Part shown: one piece after another, positions 56,040 to 64,000 of the stretch
Layout of the letters: every line of letters starts with the position of its first letter
How positions within the stretch are numbered: position 1 is the stretch's first letter
NCBI GenBank assembly: GCA_017311185.1
Contig: JAESUZ010001723.1
Coordinates: 2,108,001-2,172,000 of the forward strand
Length of the DNA stretch: 64,000 bases
DNA from: Proteles cristata cristata
Taxonomy: Eukaryota; Chordata; Mammalia; Carnivora; Hyaenidae
Direction: 5' to 3'
The notes under the pieces: model-generated
The model's input: only the letters and a program-made list of their open reading frames with translations
Databases searched by the model: none
Told to the model about the DNA's origin: nothing
Program-made: the position numbers and the translations under genes

Positions 56040-56217
56040 GAGGTGCCTGGGTGGCTCAGTCAATTAAGTATCCAACTCTTGATTTTGGCTCAGGTCATGA
56101 TCTCACAGTTTATGAGTTCAAACCCCGCATCAGACTCAGCACTGGCAGTGTAGAGCTTGCTTGGGATTCTCTCTCTGCCTGCCTCTCTCTCTCTCAAAAA
56201 TAAATAAACTAACATAA
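56040..56217 (+). repeat. CAN-SINE, diverged (fourth of four)
   Basis: gaggtgcctgggtggctcag to aaataaataaactaac. Confidence 0.88.
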
Positions 56218-57145
56218 AATGAAATGAAAGGAATACTGAAATCAGCATACCAGTTATTCTTATTCTAAAATACCTGTAGCAAACCTCTTGAGTGTGCCTG
56301 AGTAAGTTAGAAAGCATTCACACTCATGGACTGCTATACTGGCTACCAAAAGTGTTCTGCAAAGACAAAAGCCCAAAATTCTTATTGTAATGATGGTTCC
56401 AAAAGTACAATACAGTAAGATACTTGATATAGGATACTTAATATAGCATATTTTAAAATCTTTAAAAATGAGGACAATTATTTAAAACATGTATAGGAAA
56501 AAACTAGAATTAAACACAGCGAAGTCGCATCTAACTCCTAGGTTAGATATAAAGTCCGCATATGAGATGAAAACCATGCACTGTCAAAATCATACTCAAA
56601 CACCCCAACATGAAGAACAACATACCATCTCTCAATATAGGTTAAGTCCAACACTGCCAGTTTTTCCTCCAGCGTCGCAACAGATCGCTTTTCTTTTGGT
56701 TGACACCAGATGAAGAGGCTGGCTTGCATTTAAAGGCCACAATGTATGAAAAACATATCACTATAAATAACAGAATTACAGCTAGCATAGTGAATGCTCA
56801 CACTTAGAGAAACGTGGAGACAGAGACCAAGCCATGACCAAGTCACATCCCACCTCTCATGCTCACTTCATGAAAGGAAGATGGGGTTGTAGACAGGAGT
56901 TGAGCAAGCACAGGTGAAATCTGAAAATGATGTAATGCAACACAACTGTACATGAACATGATTACAATGGTTGTATTGTTATAGTGGGATAATAGGGGAT
57001 TTTTTAAATAACTCACAGAAAGAAAAAGTTCTAGTAGACCTGTTCCACCCATAGATCTAAACATTCTGAAACCAACCAACCAACCAACCACAACCAACCA
57101 ACCTTGCATTCAGAATTGCTAGGCAACATTTGGAATAATTAAGAT
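56218..57145. other. Intron, nothing recognised
   Basis: Includes a short imperfect (ACCA)n run at 57071-57103. Confidence 0.45.
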
Positions 57146-57160
57146 GATAAACTCAGTGTT

Positions 57161-57384
57161 GTTGTTTTTTTAATGTTTTTATTTATTTTTGAGAGGGGGA
57201 TGCGGTAGACAGCGTGAACAGCATAGGGTCAGAGAGACAGGGAGACACAGAATTTAGAACAGGCTCCAGGCTCTGAGCTAGCTGTCAGCACAGAGCCCGA
57301 CACAGGGCTCGAACTCACGAACCGTGAGATCATGACCTGAGCCAAAGTCAGACGCTTTAACCGACTTAGCCACCCAGGCGCCCC
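57161..57384 (-). repeat. CAN-SINE, type B
   Basis: gataaactcagtgtt at 57146-57160 and gataaaactcagtgtt at 57385-57400. Confidence 0.94.
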
Positions 57385-57687
57385 GATAAAACTCAGTGTT
57401 AACAGTCCCACAGAAAGATTCTTACCTAAAGCGTAAAAATTCTTTTATTATGTTTTTCTTCTGCCACCACATGCTGGAAGAAGTCTGGTGAGCTGATGAG
57501 TCTTTGTGCTTATTTACAGGACTATTAAAAAGCTTATTTTACTCCATTTTCTAATCTAAATGTATAGATTTCTCAAAGAAATGTGAATTTGGTTTTGTTT
57601 AGTTTAGTTTTTGGGGCAGCTGAGGAGGATGAGAACAGGGAAGGAGAAGGAAATCTATAAAGGTAACATTAAAATTTCAATTCTTGG

Positions 57688-57899
57688 GGACTCTGGGTGG
57701 CTTAGTCGGTTAAGCATCTGACTTTGGCCCAGGTCATGATTTCACGGTTCGTGGGTGCAAGTCCCACATGGGGCTCTGTGCTGACAGCTCAGAGTCTGGA
57801 GCCTGATTCGGATTCTGTGTCTTCCTCTCTCTCTCTGCCCCTCCACTGCTCATGCTCTGTCTCTCTCTCTCTCAAAAATAAATAAATATTAAAAAACAG
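57688..57899 (+). repeat. CAN-SINE
   Basis: gggactctgggtggcttag head; tail ends where an opposite SINE begins. Confidence 0.9.
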
Positions 57900-58118
57900 G
57901 TTTTTAAAAAAATATTTTTATTTATTTCTAGGAGAGAGAGAGAGACAGCGTGAGCAGGGGAGGGTCAGAGAGAGAGGGAAACACAAACTCTGAAACAGGC
58001 TCCAGGCTCTGAGCTGGCAGTCAGCACAGAGCCCGACGCGGGGCCCAAACCCACGAACCGCAAGATCATGACCTAAGTGAAAGTCGGACGTTTAACCGAC
58101 TAAGCCACCCAGGTGCCC
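57900..58118 (-). repeat. CAN-SINE, young type A, inserted in another SINE tail
   Basis: ttaaaaaacag at 57889-57899 and 58119-58129. Confidence 0.94.
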
Positions 58119-58348
58119 TTAAAAAACAGTTTAAAAAAAAAATAAATAAATAAAATTTCAAATCTTCATATTCATTAATCATGTGGCTGTCTATTCTCCA
58201 AAAAAGTATCTGTGATAAAAACTAACTAGGTGCTTAATGGGGAACAAAGTACAGAAAACAAAGCCCTGATAAATAATACCCAGTATCTTTTAGTCTCTAC
58301 TCCTAAAAAAGCTGACTCAGAGATGCTGACAAAGATGGCCCTCAATTG

Positions 58349-58577
58349 GGGTGCCTGGGTGGCTTAGTCGGTTAAGCGTCCGACTTTCGCTTAGGTCATG
58401 ATCTCGCGGTTCATGGGTTCGAGCCCCGCGTCGGGCTCTGTGCTGACTGCCAGCTCAGAGCCTGGAGCCTGTTTCAGTCCATGACTCCCTCTCTCTCTGA
58501 CCCTCCCCTGCTCACGCTGTCTCTCTCTCTCTCCTAGAAATAAATAAAACATTAAAAAAAAAAATTAAAAAAAAAAA
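58349..58577 (+). repeat. CAN-SINE, young type A
   Basis: gatggccctcaattg at 58334-58348 and gacggccctcaattg at 58578-58592. Confidence 0.95.
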
Positions 58578-58811
58578 GACGGCCCTCAATTGCTCAAGTG
58601 TAATGTCTATACCAAACCACAGTTTTATAACAATTACAGAGCAATATTTACTTAAGCAAATGAGAAGAGCAGCCCTACGTTCAAACTAGTCTAGAAAAAC
58701 TCAAATAACATAGTCTGGCTCAATTTCCCAACAGGAGGACTAACCGATTTTGATAAAACCCAGAATATACATACCAACTATGAAACGTAAAAAGAAATCA
58801 GGATTTTAAAG

Positions 58812-59140
58812 GACATAGGCAGAGGGAAATCATGATGAACACTGAGTAACGTACAGAAATTGCTGAATCACTGTATTATATACTTGAAACTAAACTATAC
58901 TGGGGTTCCTGGGTGGCTCAGTCGGTTGAGTGACTGACTTCAGCTCAGGTCATGATCACGTGGTCCATGAGTTTGAGCCCGCGTCGGGCTGTGTAATGAC
59001 AGCTCAGAGCCTGAATCCTGCTTCGGATTCTGTGTCTCCCTCTCTCAAGTTCTGTCTCTCTCTCTGTCTCAAAAATAAATAGATGTTAAAAAAATTAAAA
59101 AAAAAAACTACACTGAAATAATAATTAAAAAAAAAAGACA
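58812..59140 (+). mobile_element. Carnivoran L1 3' terminus, split by a SINE
   Basis: The phrases atgatgaacactgagtaa and aatcactgtattatatac are the extreme 3' end of carnivoran L1. The tail resumes after the SINE at 58903-59104. Confidence 0.75.
58903..59104 (+). repeat. CAN-SINE inside L1 3' end
   Basis: aaactatactg / aaactacactg flanks. Confidence 0.9.
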
Positions 59141-59600
59141 TACAGGGACAAAGAGTTCCTTTATTTTACTGGGTATCTCTGAAGAAAAAGAAAACACATA
59201 TTATTTTTTCTCTAAACAAGGATTATTATTTCTGTGGAACAAAGCATTATGAATATAAAAAGCACCATGAAAAACCTTAGTTGAGATTCAACAGGACTAA
59301 GTTCTATAGGTTCTATTTTTGTAATTCCATTTCATTGGGGCTACAGGCTTTTAGAAGAAAAGTAAAATATTATCAAGTTAGAGACTTTAGCAAAAACTAA
59401 AACAATTTATCCAGGTATCTGAATTCCTATCAATGGGAATAATACAACAAAGGAGGCCGGTGTGCAAGATTTCTAAGAGGTACTTTGCCCTATTAAACCT
59501 GCAAGTGAATATGCACCTGCAGCTTGCATTATGAAAATTAAGAAAATATCTGATTTACATGTCAACCTACCATGTGGGAAGAATAGAACTGGACCCAGGA

Positions 59601-59798
59601 GGGGCCCCTAGGTGGCTCAGTAGGTTAAGCATCCAATGTTGGACTTTGGCTCAGGTCATGATCTCCTTTTCCTGAGATCAAGCCCCACCTAAGGTTCTGT
59701 GCTGAGGAAGGAGCCTGCTTGGGATTTTCCCTCTCCCTTTCTCTCTCTCCCACCCTCAATCGTGTTCTCTTTCAAAATAAACAAACATTAAAAAAAAA
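59601..59798 (+). repeat. CAN-SINE, diverged
   Basis: ggggcccctaggtggctcag head to aataaacaaacattaaaa. Confidence 0.88.
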
Positions 59799-60221
59799 TA
59801 ATTGGACCCTATGAAATTCATTACTTTGACATCTTACAAGCACTTTCAATCCTTTCCCCCTCAGCTATGCACATAAGGGTCGCTGGTTTCTAACAAAAAA
59901 AGATGAAACAAGGAAGATACACACTTGCTAAATTTTTGAAAACTGCATATGGTTCTATTGTATTTAGTGCTCCATCTGTGCCAACTGATTATGGGAAAAA
60001 ATGGGGATGGGTTCTATTTTCAAGTAGTTTTCAAAATTCAAAATTAGTCTTAGGGTCACTTCATCCTTATGATGGTTCTCTGGGCCGAGGATATCATTTG
60101 TTAGGAAATTCTAACCCTTATTTAATTCATTTCAATTCCACTGACATTAATAATGCTATGTGAGCAGAACAGAGAGGAGTGTCCTTACCCTCAGAGAGCT
60201 TGGTCTAAAGGAAGATTTACA

Positions 60222-60452
60222 GGGGCTCCTGGGTGGCTTAGTCGGTTAAATGTCCAACTTCGGCTCAGGTCATGATCTCACGGTTTGTGGGTTCAAGCCC
60301 CGTGTCGGGCTCTGTGCTAACAGCCAGCTCAGAGCCTGGAGTCTGTTTCAGATTCTGTGTCTCCCTCTCTCTCTGCCCCTCCCCTACTCACGCTGTCTAT
60401 CTCTGTCTTGTCTCCCTCTCAGAAATAAATAAAACATTAAAAAAAAAATTTT
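60222..60452 (+). repeat. CAN-SINE
   Basis: ggggctcctgggtggcttag; flanks aaaggaagatttaca / aaaggaagacataaa. Confidence 0.92.
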
Positions 60453-60519
60453 AAAGGAAGACATAAAATAGACAGGCATAGACTACCTCAAGATGCTATG
60501 TAAGTCAGAAAAGGGAACA

Positions 60520-60770
60520 ATTATTTTTTTTATTGAGATATAATACATAACATTGTATTGGTTTTAGGTACACAACATAATGATTTGATATATGCAGATA
60601 TCACAAAATGATTACCACAATAAGTTTATAATTAATATCCATCACCACGCACAGTTACAAATTTTTTTTCTTGGGATGAGAACTTTTAAGATCTATTCTC
60701 TTAGCAACTTTCATACAATACAGTATTGTTAACTACAGTCATCATGCTATACATTACATCCTCAAAATTA
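60520..60770 (-). mobile_element. Ancient L1 3' UTR fragment
   Basis: Plus strand begins ttattgagatataataca and contains ttgtattggttttaggtac and agaacttttaagatctat, an old L1M-type segment in reverse orientation. Confidence 0.65.
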
Positions 60771-60880
60771 TTTTTTTTTTAACTTTATTTAAGTAATCTC
60801 TACAGTCAATATGGGGCTCAAACTCACAATCCCAAGATCAAAGTCACATGCTCTTCCAACTAAGCCAGCCAGGAGCCCCT
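60771..60880 (-). repeat. Short, older CAN-SINE
   Basis: aagtaatctctacagtcaat tail complement; head complement agccagccaggagcccc. Confidence 0.78.
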
Positions 60881-61139
60881 GGGAACAATTATTCTTTACA
60901 AAGTCTATGATCTAGTTCAATTTTTGTTCTCTTGAAAACAAACAAATCTACAGAGCAAACATCTGGAGTAAAAGAGGAACCTCTGCAGATCTACTTTTTT
61001 CCCCAGCCAATAACACTCTAGCCTGGCAGGAAAGATGGTATAAGTGTGGCAAAAGGATCATCGAAGAGAGAAGCACCACTGAATGCTGCAGCAAACTGCC
61101 CATGTAGAGATGACCCCAAAACAAGAGGAGTCTCAGATT

Positions 61140-61215
61140 AGGGGTGAGGTGTTTTAATTCCTATATCCCCAACACTAACATAACACCTGGTACACACTGG
61201 TACTCAGTCAACACC
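61140..61215 (+). mobile_element. L2 3' tail (short)
   Basis: cctatatccccaacactaac followed by acacctggtacacactgg resembles the last 70 bp of L2. Confidence 0.45.
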
Positions 61216-61431
61216 ACATCAATTATGAGTATCTTCACTAGAGCAACACACAAGAAAAGTAACTTCTACAGTTGGTACATATGTGAAGCTAACTCACCAT
61301 GAGCCCAGTCAAGCCACTTCTCTCTGCTCTTGGGTTATCCACACACCAAGTTGCAATGATGGTAACTCCTTTGCAGGGTGGTTTCAGGAATGCATTTCAG
61401 TACCCCTGTGCTTCTATTACAACATATTATT

Positions 61432-61604
61432 AGGGGGACATTGGGTGGCTCAGTTGGTTAGGCATCTGACTTCATTCAGCTCAGGTCATGAGCTCACAGT
61501 TCATGTGTTTGAGCACCACAATGGGCTCTGTGCTGACAGTTCAGAGCCTAGAGCCTGTTTCAGATTCTGTGTCTACCTCTCTGTCTGCTCCTCCCTAACT
61601 TGTG

Positions 61605-61643
<39 letters not shown>

Positions 61644-61668
61644 ACAATAAACAAACATTAAAAAAAGT
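61432..61668 (+). repeat. CAN-SINE with (GT)n
   Basis: gggggacattgggtggctca; its CT domain is replaced by an 18-unit GT run. Confidence 0.9.
61607..61642. repeat. (GT)18 microsatellite
   Basis: Uninterrupted dinucleotide run within the SINE. Confidence 0.95.
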
Positions 61669-62027
61669 AAAATAGCATCCAGAGAAAGGTCAAACAACTG
61701 ACATTCTGTGAGACTCACACCTTGACCAGATCATAAGCCTAGGTCACCCATGCCTTATAACAGAAAACTGATGCCCAACTAAATGTACTGGATACCAGCC
61801 AGATCTACCTTTGGGAGCCTTATCTGTGGTAATATAGAATGATGCCGGGTCTCTGTTCCAGCTTCCTGGCATGGAGTTCCTAAAACTCTTGGAATTTTCT
61901 GAGTGATAAGGTGATATGATGTCTTTTCATTCTAATGAGGTGACTCTCTGTGGACTCCTAGAGAGCATCAGGATGGGGGCTGGTGATCAAACTGTCCAAG
62001 CTCTGATTAGAAGCTTGGAACCTTTGG

Positions 62028-62230
62028 GGGCACCTGGGTAGCTCAGTTGGTTGAGTGTCTGACTTTGGCACAGGTCATGATCTTGCATTTCATGGGTTCA
62101 AGCCTTGCATCGGGCTCACTGCTGTCAGCGTGGAGCCTGCTTCAGATCCTCTGTTCCCCTCTCTCTCTGCCCCGTCCCCTACTCATGCTCTCTCAAAAAT
62201 AAACATTTAAACAAACAAACAACTAAATAA
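62028..62230 (+). repeat. CAN-SINE
   Basis: aagcttggaacctttgg / aagcttagaacttttgg (62011-62027, 62231-62247). Confidence 0.93.
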
Positions 62231-62247
62231 AAGCTTAGAACTTTTGG

Positions 62248-62990
62248 CTCTAAAGCCTCTGTCCCTCAATTTGCAGGGAGGGGAAAGGAGCTGGAATTTA
62301 AGCTAATCACCAGTGGGTCAATGATTTAAACAACATGCCTGCATAATGGAATCTCCATATAAATCCCTCAATGATAAGATTTGGAAAGTTTCCAGGTAAG
62401 TGAAAGGATCCACATGCATCTGTGTGCAATTTTCTCTACTTTTTGTCTGATTATTTCCTATAACACCCATGAAAAGTCCCATTTTATTTTACCTCCTCTG
62501 AAAATCAAGGGACGTCATTAATTATTTACTGACCTCTCTAACCAATAATTATCTCCGAGCATTCGTTTAGGTGTTACTCTTTTTGAAAGCCTGTTGTCTC
62601 TAAAATTTCTGTTTGCCATCTTCTAATGACTTTAGGATTAAAGTAACTGAACATTTTTCATCAAGTTATCCAGAGTAGTAAACTTCAATCTTAAAGCCAA
62701 AAAAGAATACATGATGCATGAGAACTCCCAAATTCCTTTACAAAAATTGATTTTTAAGATACTGTGGCCTATTCAGAAGAGGAATACAGAACACTCATCC
62801 CATATGTCCATTTTTCACAGAAACTAAAGTCTCTAAGGTCAAAGATTATAGTACTAATGATGGCCAGCATATCCTCTGCACAACACACCATAGGTATTGG
62901 TTGGATAAATAAATCAATAAACAATAACATAACTCTGTCCAAAAGTTTCAAAGGTAGAGCCATACACTAACCAGAATGGCACAGATATAA
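62248..62990. other. Intron, nothing recognised
   Basis: AT-rich, no repeat family recognised. Confidence 0.45.
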
Positions 62991-63027
62991 TCTGGCTGGC
63001 TCATTTGGTAGTGTGACTCTTGATTAA

Positions 63028-63187
63028 AAGTGGGGTGGCTCAGTCTATTCAGTGTCTGACTCTTGATTTCAGCTCAGATCAAGCCCTGCTTCAGGGTCTG
63101 CTCTAGGTGTGGAGCCTGCTTAAGATTCTCTCTCTCCCTCTCCCTCTGCCCCTCCCCTGCTCGCACTTGCTCTTGGCAGTTAACATC
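63028..63187 (+). repeat. CAN-SINE, diverged
   Basis: gtggggtggctcagtctatt to the cttgctcttggcag end; its tail received the next SINE. Confidence 0.78.
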
Positions 63188-63201
63188 AAAAAATGAATTG
63201 T

Positions 63202-63430
63202 TTCGCTTGGGTCATGATCTCGCGGTTCGTGGGTTCGAGCCCCGCATTGGGCTCTGTGCTGACTGCCAGCTCGGAGCCTGGAGCCTGTTTCAGTCTGTGA
63301 CTCCCTCTCTCTCTGACCCTCCCCTGCTCACGCTGTCTCTCTCTCTCTCCTAGAAAGAAATAAAAATATTAAAAAAAAAAAAAAAAGATAAAAGCTTTAA
63401 AAAAAAGCATCGTGTATTTCCCTTTAAAAA
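63202..63430 (+). mobile_element. 5'-truncated young SINE with 3' extra segment
   Basis: Starts inside the head at ttcgcttgggtcatgatctc and ends its own A tail near 63386. It is followed by about 40 bp of non-SINE sequence and a second A run. Perfect 14-bp TSD aaaaaatgaattgt at 63188-63201 and 63431-63444 encloses both parts. Confidence 0.88.
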
Positions 63431-63702
63431 AAAAAATGAATTGTAAGCTTTTCAAGGCTATAGGGTGTTGTTTTATTTTTAAATGATGAAAAAAAGAGAT
63501 GAAAATATAATAACATTTTCTAAGCATAGCATAATGAACTGAACTGAGACTAGGGACAATTAATTATCAACTCTACCAGTAAGTACCAGTTAGTAGGCCA
63601 TTAATATCTGTGCTAAAACTTGGTAAATATATTCTATATTCTCAGGAAAATGCTTTAAGAAATCAATCTTTATATGACTTGTCAACCAATTTCCAAGAAG
63701 GC

Positions 63703-63767
63703 TTATCTTCTAAAATTGAGATGTAATTCAAACCATAAACTACACCCTTTTAAAGTATACAATTCAG
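63703..63767 (-). mobile_element. Ancient L1 3' UTR fragment
   Basis: Plus strand reads attgagatgtaattcaaacc then cccttttaaagtatacaatt, the same L1M family segment as at 60520, cut by a SINE. Confidence 0.6.
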
Positions 63768-63895
63768 GAGCTCCCTGGCTTAACTGGTGGAGCATGCAAC
63801 TCTTGGTCTCAGGGCTGTGGGTTTGAACCCCACATTGGCTGTAGAGATTACTTAAAAAAATTTTTTTTTAAAATTAAAATAAAATAAAAGTAAAA
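63768..63895 (+). repeat. Short, older CAN-SINE
   Basis: gagctccctggcttaactgg head; ctgtagagattacttaaaaa tail. Confidence 0.8.
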
Positions 63896-63898
63896 TAG

Positions 63899-64000
63899 GG
63901 GCGCCGGGATTGCTCAGTCAGTTAAGCGCCTGACTTCGGCTCAGGTCATGATCTCATAGTTCCTGAGTTCGAGCCCCACCTCAGGCTCTGCGTTGACAGT
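63899..64000 (+). repeat. CAN-SINE, cut by window end
   Basis: ggggcgccgggattgctcag head; continues past the window. Confidence 0.92.

Noticed and set aside
55383..56217. Regularly spaced similar units, CRISPR-like at first sight
   Set aside because: Units are about 200-bp SINEs with A tails and individual target duplications in a mammalian genome.
52165..64000. Searched for the first half of RRM1 and the RBM6 N-terminal repeat exon
   Set aside because: No minus-strand segment resembling them was found; they must lie beyond the window.

Overview
This window is nuclear DNA from a carnivoran mammal, most likely a feliform (cat-like). The evidence is about 65 tRNA-derived CAN-SINE copies whose heads read ggggcgcctgggtggcty, the feliform rather than canid form, plus an L1 3' end of the feline type. 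It contains one recognisable protein-coding gene, RBM6 (RNA-binding motif protein 6), on the minus strand. No prokaryotic, organellar or viral genome content is present.

Sixteen RBM6 coding exons lie between 52164 and 3214. They join in a consistent reading frame, with GT/AG at every internal junction, into the C-terminal 627 residues of the protein (the first residue is split with an upstream exon). In order they encode the second half of RRM1, a RanBP2-type zinc finger, a charged linker, RRM2, an OCRE domain, a Lys/Glu-rich linker, an acidic patch with a C2H2 zinc finger, a G-patch, and the conserved C-terminus ending in YKELD. A short 3' UTR with an AATAAA signal follows at 3109-3114. The N-terminal repeat region, the first half of RRM1 and the promoter lie beyond position 64000.

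Layout: 1-3090 is downstream flank, holding SINEs, an hAT-type DNA transposon relic and a 5'-truncated RPS18 retropseudogene. 3091-18544 is exon-dense, with 14 coding exons. 18545-23417 is an L1/SINE-rich intron. 23418-23492 is an RRM1/zinc-finger exon. 23493-52090 is a 28.6-kb intron filled with repeats. 52091-52164 is the RRM1 RNP1 exon. 52165-64000 is the next intron, cut by the window end.

Most of the non-coding DNA is retrotransposon-derived. Many SINEs carry target-site duplications that can be read directly, and several are nested, tandem or inverted relative to each other. The strongest oddities are a 5'-truncated SINE that appears to carry a 3' transduction (63202-63430), an L1 end bracketed by a perfect 16-bp duplication between the two RRM2 exons, an MLT1-type solo LTR with an intact 5-bp duplication, a weak donor after the RRM1 exon, and a 6-nt tandem acceptor. 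I found nothing resembling a novel molecular system; the interest is in gene structure and mobile-element history.
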